IMG/VR virus record: IMGVR_UViG_3300045973_000169
Location: 139,000-202,999 of that record
Direction: 5' to 3' (one strand)
DNA from: a virus
DNA length: 64,000 nt
The notes below the pieces were generated by a model that worked only from the letters and a program-made list of their open reading frames with translations, was not told the origin of the DNA and searched no databases. The position numbers and the translations under genes are program-made. Positions 56,241-64,000 of the stretch are shown one piece after another; position 1 is the first letter of the stretch, and each line of letters opens with the position of its first letter.

Positions 56241-59200
56241 TTATTGTAATGGTATTGCTATACTATCAATACTTACTCCAGTATCATAACCATCACCTGT
56301 AGAATATGCTGTAATTGTTACTAAACCATTTGTTACAGAAGATGGTGTTGTAAATGTATATACTCCAGAATATGAACATCCAAACCATGAAATACCATTC
56401 ACATCGACTGATGCAATTACCGAATCAACTCCTTCATCAGTTACCGTATCAGCATATCCACCACTTACTGCTATTATGAAGTCTTGCCCTCCACTTATAT
56501 TTAATGTCTTACTCATTGAGACACTTGTATAATTTCCCGTACTAAAATTACCTAATGGGAGTGGATTTCCACCTGCCCCTTCTAAAATAGTCCAACCAGC
56601 GCTCCCTAGATCTTGCCTTAATCCAGGAGGATAGATCTCGATTAAAGGTAGATCAGTAGTAATATTTAAATCTTCTATAAATAATGATCCACCCGTTAAT
56701 ACTGCAGAGACATCAGGAATAGATATATTAGTGTCTAAATTGCCAAGAGTGAATATATTTGGATTAATTAGATTAATAGATTTTATATAAGTATCTATAT
56801 TAAAACTGTCTATTTTAATAGGCATTTTAATTGGGACTGAGATATTATCTATTGTTAATTGGCTAACAGTCGTACTCGCACATATCTCAATTAAATGACT
56901 ACCTGAAGAAATAGGACATGAGAAAGTTTGGTTTATATTCCTATTTAAATCAACTGGAGCATTATAGACAACTCCATCGACTCTTATAAATATTGGGAAT
57001 GTATTTAAAGTCCAGTATCCCTTTAATAAAATAGAGATATTCCCTTCCCCAGTTATTATTGTTTTAGATAACACTGCTCTCCAGTTAGAGAAACTATTAT
57101 TTGCTACTAGTGAATATGTACCATTTATTGGAGTAGTATTACTGACAGTCCACATATCAAAAGTACTTAAATAGTTTCTATTTGTCACCCAACCATCTAA
57201 AGTTCCACTTTCGAAGTTAGTTATAGTACATACATAAGAAGGATCTGTGTTGTCTAACTCTATCTGTGCATTCATATTATCAATAGTGATTATTCCGCCA
57301 CCAAATCCTATAATAAAATCAATATCATTAGCCTCTACTATAACTGAGTTAAAATCAAATTCTGCTTCAGTCATTGAAATATTAGCTAATAAATTATCGG
57401 CATTTATCCACCATAATGTAGCAGGAGTCATTGAGATATTAAACAATATGTCTTTCACAGCTATAACTGGGAATCCAGCAGAGGTCATACTGATATTAAG
57501 TTTTACAGACTTAGCAGCAACAACATTTGGAGCGGATCCATCAGTTGAATAATATATTGCAGATGGCTTATAAGTTGATAAAGTGACTGGTGTCCCTTGA
57601 GTGATAGTCATACTTGGGAGTGGGTAAGGATCAGTATGTAAATAGTTAATCGCCTTTCTTACTGCTGCCCCAGCATTAGCTAACCCATAAGTAAACCATT
57701 TTTTATCACCTGGGATACTTCCAGTCGTAGGTTTGTAATTGACAGATGTATCTCCTGTTGAGAATATACAATCAAGTACTTGTGCATTTGTTAAACTTGG
57801 ATTAGCTGACCAAACTAAAGCAGCGATAGCTGCTGCATTTGGAGATGCAAATGATGTTCCACTCCCACCAGTAGCAACATATCCTGTATAGAAGTTAGCA
57901 TTTACTGTCCCGCTTTGCTTTGCAGCATAAGACATCTTTACTTCCCACATTGACTGCGGTACTCTATCGTTCGGAATAATCATGGTATAGTCTTCAACAT
58001 ATCCGGTACATTTAATAGAGCGAGAAACTAAATTATCAGATGGTTCACTCATTAATCTTACATACTTACTCCCGGCAGTGAATATAACGCTGAATGTTTT
58101 AGTAGTAACTAGCGCGGCATTATTTAATGGGGCGAGAGACCAATGTGATTCTGATTCTGCTCCTATTAAAACATGTGAACCATAATTTGAGTTACCTACT
58201 AATACGCCATTTATTGTACTCCCAACCTGAACAGCATGACGTCCTGCTAATATATTCATTAAATTTTTTTCATCATTACCAGATGCAACGAATCCAAGTT
58301 TGCCATTATTCCACATTTGATCCCAACATAATTCTAATGTTCTATCATAAAACTCAACTTCATTAAAATTATTCATATCTCCTAATGGATCACTATCATA
58401 GAAGAAAATATCAAATGTTGTTTTCCCACCAGAATATGTCGCAGAAGTAGCTAACCCATATACTGGTCTTAAAGGAGAGTTCGTATTTGTACATAAGACT
58501 CCCATATTAGTGAATGTAGCAATAGCCCCAACTATTTTAAACCTAGTTGAATATAATATATTTTCTTGCAATACAGGATATTTCTGTCCATAAATTACAG
58601 TACCAAAACTCATAGAGAGTATCTTAATAGATGGATTAGTTGAGGCTGCTACTAATGCCACTGTCCCAGCAATTGAATTCCCAAAATGACCATCTGTAGA
58701 ATTAGCTTTTATAGGGAATAATGTACACCCACTTGCAATGCCTTCGATAGGGTACCCATTTGCCACAATTGATGAACACATAGTCCCATGTTGTTCATTG
58801 TCTGTTAGCATCTCTTGATGGTTAGCGGTTCCCCATAACCATGAAGGATACCCCCATGTAGAATGTATTTTACCAGCAAACCCTGGATGTAAAGCATCTA
58901 TCCCAGAGTCAAATATCCCAATAAGTAAATTTGGGTCACCTTTAGTTATGGTCCATGCTATATCAATTCCCATACGCTCATAGGCAGTTCTCTGTTGCAT
59001 ATTATATAATGGAGCATCAGATACTATCCCAATTGTACAATTTTTATGAGGTAATACGAATCCAGCAAAGTTAACATGAGGAGAGTCATCAAGTTCATCC
59101 ATGAATTCAAGAGAAGCATATTCGTCTATTTCAACGATATAGATATCTAAGTTAGTCAATTTCTCTATTAACTTAGCTCCATGTTTTTCTAATATGAAAT

Positions 59201-59258
59201 GGAATTCGCTAAGGTCATGACCAGGAGCCATGTGTATATTCATTTGTCTAGTAGCCAT
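56241..59258 (-). CDS. Subtilisin-like (S8) serine protease fused to surface-binding domains
   Basis: A protein of about 1005 residues. A TTG 12 bases upstream could also serve, but the ATG at 59258 follows the previous stop by 2 bases and was preferred. The N-terminal 65 residues look like an I9-type prodomain. The S8 catalytic triad is D117 (FDSGID), H157 (EQHGTMCSS) and S469 (GGSGTSFASP), with ASGND as the oxyanion Asn. The H-to-S spacing exceeds that of classic subtilisins, so a domain is inserted. Residues of about 560 to 1000 hold NISMT repeats, a chitobiase-type STDGSAP strand and two galactose-binding-like sandwiches. It has no signal peptide. It probably acts on the virion, on host surface proteins or in virion maturation. 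Confidence 0.85.
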   Translation of the reverse strand: MATRQMNIHMAPGHDLSEFHFILEKHGAKLIEKLTNLDIYIVEIDEYASLEFMDELDDSPHVNFAGFVLPHKNCTIGIVSDAPLYNMQQRTAYERMGIDIAWTITKGDPNLLIGIFDSGIDALHPGFAGKIHSTWGYPSWLWGTANHQEMLTDNEQHGTMCSSIVANGYPIEGIASGCTLFPIKANSTDGHFGNSIAGTVALVAASTNPSIKILSMSFGTVIYGQKYPVLQENILYSTRFKIVGAIATFTNMGVLCTNTNSPLRPVYGLATSATYSGGKTTFDIFFYDSDPLGDMNNFNEVEFYDRTLELCWDQMWNNGKLGFVASGNDEKNLMNILAGRHAVQVGSTINGVLVGNSNYGSHVLIGAESESHWSLAPLNNAALVTTKTFSVIFTAGSKYVRLMSEPSDNLVSRSIKCTGYVEDYTMIIPNDRVPQSMWEVKMSYAAKQSGTVNANFYTGYVATGGSGTSFASPNAAAIAALVWSANPSLTNAQVLDCIFSTGDTSVNYKPTTGSIPGDKKWFTYGLANAGAAVRKAINYLHTDPYPLPSMTITQGTPVTLSTYKPSAIYYSTDGSAPNVVAAKSVKLNISMTSAGFPVIAVKDILFNISMTPATLWWINADNLLANISMTEAEFDFNSVIVEANDIDFIIGFGGGIITIDNMNAQIELDNTDPSYVCTITNFESGTLDGWVTNRNYLSTFDMWTVSNTTPINGTYSLVANNSFSNWRAVLSKTIITGEGNISILLKGYWTLNTFPIFIRVDGVVYNAPVDLNRNINQTFSCPISSGSHLIEICASTTVSQLTIDNISVPIKMPIKIDSFNIDTYIKSINLINPNIFTLGNLDTNISIPDVSAVLTGGSLFIEDLNITTDLPLIEIYPPGLRQDLGSAGWTILEGAGGNPLPLGNFSTGNYTSVSMSKTLNISGGQDFIIAVSGGYADTVTDEGVDSVIASVDVNGISWFGCSYSGVYTFTTPSSVTNGLVTITAYSTGDGYDTGVSIDSIAIPLQ

Positions 59259-59260
59259 AA

Positions 59261-61702
59261 TTAAACCCAATGTACCTGAGCAGATCCATAAATCTGGATA
59301 GTGTTACCATTGACTACAGGGAATGAAGCAACAGGGTCCCCAGTAATTGAAGCTCCCGAACCACCATAGCCACCATTTCCTTCCCATGCAGAAGAACCTT
59401 CTCCACCGCCACCGGTAACACCAGGGGTTACTAATGTTCCAGTAATAGGAGCGATGGTCCAACCTGTCCCACCAGCTCCATCAACAGGGCCAAAGCCGCC
59501 AGCTCCGCCGCCACCAGCAAATGCTATTGTTGTTCCATTAAGAGTCAGATAAGAATTTTCCCCTGCTGTACCCTCAGTGCTATCTGCCCCTGTCCCATCT
59601 CCGCCTGTTATATAGTCTATAACAACAGTTTTAGAACTAGTAAATGTATATGGTCCACTAGTTAGTATATAAGCAGTTGTAGTTAATGCTGTATCAGTTG
59701 CGCTCCATGGAGATGTCAATGTAAAGCCAGCCCCAGTAGCCCTTATCTTAAAGTGATACGTGGTAGATATGTCTAGTCCAGTAAACGTATGTCTTGTGGT
59801 TGCCTGTGAAGGTATATTTATAATTCCTAATTCATAACTAGTTGTCTTACCATACTCGATATCATAACCAGTAGCATAAGTAATTGCATCCCAGTTTAAG
59901 TCAATCTCAGTTGCTCTTGTTGCCATTTCTCCAGCGAAACCAAGAGTAGGGGCAGATAATGTTCCTCTAGTTAAAACATTAAATGTCTTAGGAGACCCAT
60001 TAACTAAGGCTCCACATGTTACTGTAGTTAAGTTGCTTGTTGATGATAGACCTCTACATTTTAAAGTATCTCCATTTGCTATTGTTTTATTTCCACTAGC
60101 ACTTGTAACCCAAGGGCCACCAGAGATCGATATTTGTGATTGTGTTAAATAGGCACCTACATTAATGCTTGTATTTAAACCACTGATAGTTACTGTATTA
60201 GATTCAACATATGAGTTCTGTAATGCATCAGTGATATCTGAGAATACTATTGCATCAGGTGCATTGTCTTTACTGCCAGTATTAACTTTAGTTATATTCC
60301 AAGTATCACTTACTCCATTAATGGTTAATGTGAATGTACGTGCTCCGACTGTTGTTTCAGAACAACTAAATTCTACTTGGTCACCAGCATTTAATGTTAA
60401 ATTAGTAGATGGGTTGAGTAAGTTACTTGGGATACCGCCATTTACATAGACAAAGCCTTGAGCATTATTAGCTAGTCCAGTCCTTGTAACGACTCCAGTT
60501 ACAGTAGTGTCAATCCCAGTAATTAAAACTTTATTTGAATGTACATCATCTGCATACCAAGCATTAGCTATATCAGTAAATGAGAATGCATTAGGAACTA
60601 TATCTGCCATACCAGATACTATAATATCGAATTGTCCAACAGTTATAGCACTATTATAAGAAGACGGGCTCAATAGTCCATTAGTAACTGATGTAATCGT
60701 AGGAGCAAATACGCCTCTTAAGGTTGGTGTCACTGAAGAAATAGACATTAGTCCAGAACAGAAACCTACTAAAGAAGGAGCATTAATAGTTCTAGTTACA
60801 TTACCATAAGTAATACTTAGTGGTCCGTTAGTTACGGATGGACCATAAGCTGCAATGTTTATTTGAGTTACTGCTTGTAAACTATTAACAGAAGATATAT
60901 TTAATACTCCTGACATTACGCCTACAATAGAAGGAGCGAATATACTTCTTATGCCTCCTACTGAAGAAATACCAAATAATCCATTATCAACTCCAGGGAT
61001 ATGACCAACAATCTTAGAGGCATAAATAGATGATGTATATGTTACCCGAGATAAACTTAATAGCCCAGAACATTTACCTAAAATAGATGGAGCATTAATT
61101 GTATAGGGAGAATTTAAGGCAGATAAACTTAATAGTCCATTTATTTTTTCAATTACTAGATCAGTACAATCCCAAACAATAGCCCAGTCAGGCCATCCAA
61201 GGTCTAACAATGCCTGTATCGCATTACGTGTAGTATCATTAGGAAGAGTTCCATTTGAACTTTTACCTCTTACCCAAACACGTTCCCCAAGGTTAGCTCT
61301 CTGTTCTGCTGTAAGAGGATTGTTTATTACAACTGTTAGGTTACCATTAGAATCAGGAGCATTGCCATTTACAGACTTAACTACGCCTATTACTTGGCTA
61401 GCATTATGAATATGAGTAGAGGGAGTAAATGTTGTTGGTTTACCTTGGACAGATGCCCAATCAGTATTAACTGTAATCCCTTGTGTAGTATTGTTAATAT
61501 CCATTATATCGGATATAGAATGTTTGTGGAATGAAGGTGGGAAGAAAGTAGGGACCTCTGCTATATTAGACCATTTAACATTTGAGGTTGCTAAAGTAAT
61601 AGTGGTCTGGTCTGGCGTAAAGTCAGGTGCAGTCTTCTGTAATATCACTTGTAATTCTTGTAAAGTTGATAGTCCTGTTGGAACCCTATAAGACTTAGCC
61701 AT
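59261..61702 (-). CDS. Large virion fibre with internal repeats, FN3 domain and Gly-rich C-terminus
   Basis: A fibre of 813 residues if the ATG at 61702 is used. That start has a GGAGG site 7 bases before it, better than the ATG 33 bases upstream, whose coding would include the ribosome site. The N-terminus has fibre motifs (FHKHSISDI, THIHNASQVIG). Residues of about 170 to 350 carry about seven repeats, (S)GLLSISSVxxxxxIxAPxIxG. A fibronectin type III domain follows near 600-690 (TEIDLNWDAITYATGYDIEY, TTYHFKIRATG). The C-terminus is Gly-rich (AFAGGGGAGGFGPVDGAGG), like adhesin tips of T-even-type and Salmonella-phage fibres. It is encoded next to the capsid, so it may be a head fibre or a long tail fibre. 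Confidence 0.82.
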   Translation of the reverse strand: MAKSYRVPTGLSTLQELQVILQKTAPDFTPDQTTITLATSNVKWSNIAEVPTFFPPSFHKHSISDIMDINNTTQGITVNTDWASVQGKPTTFTPSTHIHNASQVIGVVKSVNGNAPDSNGNLTVVINNPLTAEQRANLGERVWVRGKSSNGTLPNDTTRNAIQALLDLGWPDWAIVWDCTDLVIEKINGLLSLSALNSPYTINAPSILGKCSGLLSLSRVTYTSSIYASKIVGHIPGVDNGLFGISSVGGIRSIFAPSIVGVMSGVLNISSVNSLQAVTQINIAAYGPSVTNGPLSITYGNVTRTINAPSLVGFCSGLMSISSVTPTLRGVFAPTITSVTNGLLSPSSYNSAITVGQFDIIVSGMADIVPNAFSFTDIANAWYADDVHSNKVLITGIDTTVTGVVTRTGLANNAQGFVYVNGGIPSNLLNPSTNLTLNAGDQVEFSCSETTVGARTFTLTINGVSDTWNITKVNTGSKDNAPDAIVFSDITDALQNSYVESNTVTISGLNTSINVGAYLTQSQISISGGPWVTSASGNKTIANGDTLKCRGLSSTSNLTTVTCGALVNGSPKTFNVLTRGTLSAPTLGFAGEMATRATEIDLNWDAITYATGYDIEYGKTTSYELGIINIPSQATTRHTFTGLDISTTYHFKIRATGAGFTLTSPWSATDTALTTTAYILTSGPYTFTSSKTVVIDYITGGDGTGADSTEGTAGENSYLTLNGTTIAFAGGGGAGGFGPVDGAGGTGWTIAPITGTLVTPGVTGGGGEGSSAWEGNGGYGGSGASITGDPVASFPVVNGNTIQIYGSAQVHWV

Positions 61703-61761
61703 TAAAAATCCTCCAAACTTCATATACAGATACACCTGTTAATAACTCTTTAACAAAAAGA

Positions 61762-61785
61762 AAGGGTCCTCTTTCAAGGACCCTT
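61762..61785 (-). terminator. Rho-independent terminator after major capsid gene
   Basis: On the minus strand AAGGGTCCT, loop TGAAAG, then AGGACCCTT form a perfect 9-base-pair stem followed by TCTTTTTGTT. It starts about 30 bases after the capsid stop codon and ends about 50 bases before the fibre ATG. It is the best terminator in the window and should limit transcription of the downstream genes relative to the capsid gene. Confidence 0.88.
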
Positions 61786-61814
61786 CTATTACATTATAGT
61801 ATTTAAAATATTTC

Positions 61815-63011
61815 TTATACCATTTTGTCGCTAACGGTAAGATCTTCTGACCACTTAACATCAGCAGCCTGTGCATTAACGTTTGTAACACCGAATTCAG
61901 CGAAACGGTTAGGTACAACTTTAACATTTTTCACGACACCAACTCCACGACCCTCGTTCAGGATTGCAATACCATACTTCTCACGAAGCTTGATATTCTG
62001 GATATCACGCTCTGGATCACTCCATTGATGCTGATTAATTTCTTCAGCTTGAACGATAGCTCCTGCATTACCTGAGTCTACAAAGTAGATAGAGGTTAAT
62101 TTATTGACCGGATCAAACGGAACCTGTGGGGAAACCATCACGCGGAATGGAATCTGTGCCCAAGCAGGAAGAACCGGAGTACCTTTAAAGTCGACAGGTG
62201 AAGTTTCACCAGGACGTGCACCTTTTCCAGCCATACCTTGACCTTCGAAGAAGGAATCACGGGAAACACCTTGAACGTCATATCCACCAATAAGTGGTCC
62301 GCCGCCATGTCTCCATGCGAATACTTTTAAGAACGGGTCTTTTGCCCAGATTGCCCAAGACAGAGGATGCATAACAATCGTGTCAGGAGCATAACCTTCT
62401 ACAAGCATCGAAGCATAGATATCGAAGAAGTCTTCTGATCCAAAGCTGTAGTTAAGTGCCCCAGTACCATCTTTACCAGACAGAGGACGTCCAATAACCG
62501 AAGCTGCTGGATTCTTGTTGTCTGCTAAAGTCAGACCCTGTTTTTCGAATAAACGGAAACAGATGTGATTTTTTCTACGAGCAAAAGCTTTACCAGCAGC
62601 TTTCAGCCATAGTGCGATAACGTCATACTGAGACTGATCAATCATTTCTTCAGTAAGGGAGAGTTTGATACCGTATTTACGGATGTCAACACGGATAACA
62701 GATCCTCCACCCATTGTGATTTCTTCAGTTCCGTATTCAGCACCAGGAGCGATCTCATCGATCATTTCCATTGCGCCTTCAGCAGGAAGAGTAATATAAA
62801 TACCCTCTTTCTGAGAAATTTTTGTAAATAGTTGGTTTGCGATCAGAAGAGGTTCAGAAGCTTGACGAACGACCTCACTAATTGCGATTGGCAGATACTT
62901 AGAAAGATCACCATGATTTAAGATGTCTCTAAGTTTTAGACTTTCTTTATTAGCATCAGTAAGCTTTAGCTCCTGACCAATTGCTAATAGTTGTTTTTCT
63001 AATTCACTCAT
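61815..63011 (-). CDS. HK97-fold major capsid protein
   Basis: A 398-residue protein with the HK97-fold layout: an N-terminal helical stretch and N-arm (PIAISEVVRQASEPLLIANQ), an E-loop region (LPAEGAMEMIDEIAPGAEYG), the long spine helix (MIDQSQYDVIALWLKAAGKA), and an A-domain-like segment (APDTIVMHPLSWAIWAKDP, PFRVMVSPQVPFDPVNKL). The length matches capsid proteins without a scaffold domain. A GGAGG site lies 9 bases before the ATG and a strong terminator follows, which fits a very abundant protein. Codon use is clearly more G+C-rich than that of the fibre genes. It builds the icosahedral head. No protease or cleavage site is evident here. Confidence 0.88.
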   Translation of the reverse strand: MSELEKQLLAIGQELKLTDANKESLKLRDILNHGDLSKYLPIAISEVVRQASEPLLIANQLFTKISQKEGIYITLPAEGAMEMIDEIAPGAEYGTEEITMGGGSVIRVDIRKYGIKLSLTEEMIDQSQYDVIALWLKAAGKAFARRKNHICFRLFEKQGLTLADNKNPAASVIGRPLSGKDGTGALNYSFGSEDFFDIYASMLVEGYAPDTIVMHPLSWAIWAKDPFLKVFAWRHGGGPLIGGYDVQGVSRDSFFEGQGMAGKGARPGETSPVDFKGTPVLPAWAQIPFRVMVSPQVPFDPVNKLTSIYFVDSGNAGAIVQAEEINQHQWSDPERDIQNIKLREKYGIAILNEGRGVGVVKNVKVVPNRFAEFGVTNVNAQAADVKWSEDLTVSDKMV

Positions 63012-63048
63012 TGTTAATATTCCTCCATGCCTAATAGCATTTTAATTT

Positions 63049-64000
63049 TTAGAATGATGGTACGTTGAAGTTAACTGCGATTCTAGCAATATACTTTGGA
63101 GCATTAGCGATTGATAGGATAGCGTTACGTCCATCAGTTGCAGAACCTGGAGCTTCCTGCCATAGGCCGAAGTCACGGAAATAAGTTCTTACTAGGGCTA
63201 GATCTTTAGAAGAACCTTCTTTAAGGTCTAGGATACGTCCAATTTTGTGTGTTGACACACCAGATGCACCAGTCAAACCAAAGTTTGATTCAGTATCAAA
63301 TCCAACTTGTTTCATGATAAAGTCTTTCAGACCTTTAGCACTGTTAGTACCAAGAGCATTGTTGATAGAAATATCAGCTCCGTTATCTGATTTTAAGCAG
63401 GTAAATGGAAGGTTGATAGTAGGGGTATAAGTAACAGTCCAAGTAGCAGTATCAAGTGGCGCATTGAAGAAAATAGTACGACCAACAACTGAGTACTGAG
63501 TAGGCTCTGCTCCAGAAGCTGGTAAGCTAAACAGGTTAGCTGAAGCTAATGCAGTAAGAGATTTAGTTGTTACACCTTTTTTGAATACATAAGTTCCACC
63601 GTAAAGACCAACACGGTAAGAAGTTACTGCTTGTGGAATTGCTTCTGCACGAGGATTGATTTCTACGACAGGAACCTGAACGTATGCCCAACGTGTGAAT
63701 GCTCTTGCTCCACCTGTGTCATATGCATGACGGTAGAATGTTGACGGGTCGCTAGGATCAGTACCTGGAGCCATCAGTGCTGAATAACGGATCAGACCGA
63801 CTGGATCAGCAGGGAAATCAATACCAGCAGCAATTGCTTTAGTTACAACTTTGTCTCCAGCAACAGCACGGGTACCATCAGCAGTTACAACACCAGCACC
63901 TTCATCGTTAGCTGTGTAAACATTCTTACGTGAGCCATCAGCAACAGCTTTATCAAGAATATATCCAGCAGGAACTAGACGTTTAGTGGTGTCAAGTGTA
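63049..64000 (-). CDS. Capsid-associated protein, N-terminus beyond window edge
   Basis: The frame stays open to the right edge (316 residues are visible), so no start codon can be chosen. An internal ATG at 63774 is not the start because coding continues upstream of it (reading TKRLVPAGYILDKAVADG, then RAVAGDKVV). The LVPAG-x-IL...DG pattern is that of capsid decoration proteins. The rest is beta-rich, ending RIAVNFNVPSF. It lies 37 bases before the major capsid gene and has the same balanced codon use, so it is probably an abundant head protein: decoration, head-stabilising or fibre-base. Function is inferred from position and pattern. Confidence 0.7.
   Translation of the reverse strand, partial: TLDTTKRLVPAGYILDKAVADGSRKNVYTANDEGAGVVTADGTRAVAGDKVVTKAIAAGIDFPADPVGLIRYSALMAPGTDPSDPSTFYRHAYDTGGARAFTRWAYVQVPVVEINPRAEAIPQAVTSYRVGLYGGTYVFKKGVTTKSLTALASANLFSLPASGAEPTQYSVVGRTIFFNAPLDTATWTVTYTPTINLPFTCLKSDNGADISINNALGTNSAKGLKDFIMKQVGFDTESNFGLTGASGVSTHKIGRILDLKEGSSKDLALVRTYFRDFGLWQEAPGSATDGRNAILSIANAPKYIARIAVNFNVPSF

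Noticed and set aside
61703-61750. Promoter after the capsid terminator
   Set aside because: TTAACA and TATATG occur on the minus strand but are only 10 bases apart, too close for a sigma-70 promoter.
61739-61927. 62-residue open frame on the minus strand over the capsid terminator
   Set aside because: It overlaps the end of the capsid gene in another frame and runs through the terminator hairpin. Its sequence has no protein-like pattern.
1-64000. tRNA genes, integrase, insertion sequences or recoded stop codons
   Set aside because: No cloverleaf-like sequence, transposase or integrase pattern was seen, and genes end at TAA or TGA with standard translation throughout. Screening was by eye only, so a short RNA gene antisense to coding could be missed.

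Overview
The window is a late structural gene cluster of a large contractile-tailed bacteriophage (myovirus morphology). Every supported gene lies on the minus strand, so the cluster is transcribed from high to low coordinates. Coding density is nearly complete: most neighbours are a few bases apart or overlap (TAATG or ATGA junctions), and the largest gaps, about 50-110 bases, are taken up by hairpins. The DNA is AT-rich by eye, roughly one third G+C. Many genes have strong GGAGG-type ribosome binding sites. This suits a phage of a low-GC Gram-positive host, but that is inference. No tRNA, CRISPR array, insertion sequence or integration gene was seen.

Layout in order of transcription. (1) 64000-61815: a capsid-associated protein cut by the window edge, then the HK97-fold major capsid protein and its terminator. 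(2) 61702-49149: an accessory virion-surface region with a large FN3/glycine-rich fibre, a subtilisin-like protease fused to binding domains, several small beta-rich decoration-type proteins, an Ig-like protein and a protein built of about 24 copies of a 22-residue repeat. (3) 49136-46523: neck and head-tail connection proteins. (4) 46495-40546: sheath, tail tube and two further tube-like paralogues, one carrying a coiled coil of about 300 residues. (5) 40508-38750: two tail-assembly-chaperone-like genes separated by a free-standing EDxHD homing endonuclease gene. (6) 38750-20317: three giant genes (1948, 1659 and 2533 residues) in the tape-measure/ejection/hub position. (7) 20314-13153: spike, gp25-like and gpJ-like baseplate proteins, a wedge candidate and a fibre with YadA-head-like repeats. 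(8) 13142-1: baseplate or fibre proteins, including three related proteins with discoidin-like beta domains, a Cas4/RecB-type nuclease, and Cys-rich virion proteins running off the left edge.

The most interesting feature is the enzymatic content of the giant tail genes. The 1948-residue tape-measure-position protein begins with what looks like a complete DEDDh exonuclease active site (D8, E10, D231, H339, D344) and carries a staphylococcal-nuclease-like fold near residue 1450. The next gene (1659 residues) contains NADNDGD, preceded by an RFPNIY segment and followed by TTGSAH and AIDIPAKE segments, in the order expected for the catalytic barrel of a single-chain two-barrel RNA polymerase of the YonO/crAss-phage/RdRP class. 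The third (2533 residues) fuses a nuclease-like SNase fold, gp27/gpD-like hub domains, hydrophobic segments and a C-terminal lytic transglycosylase. Together they suggest that the tail carries, and may inject, its own RNA polymerase and nucleases through a wall-degrading hub. This is an inference from motifs and gene order. Structure prediction, virion proteomics and enzyme assays would decide it.
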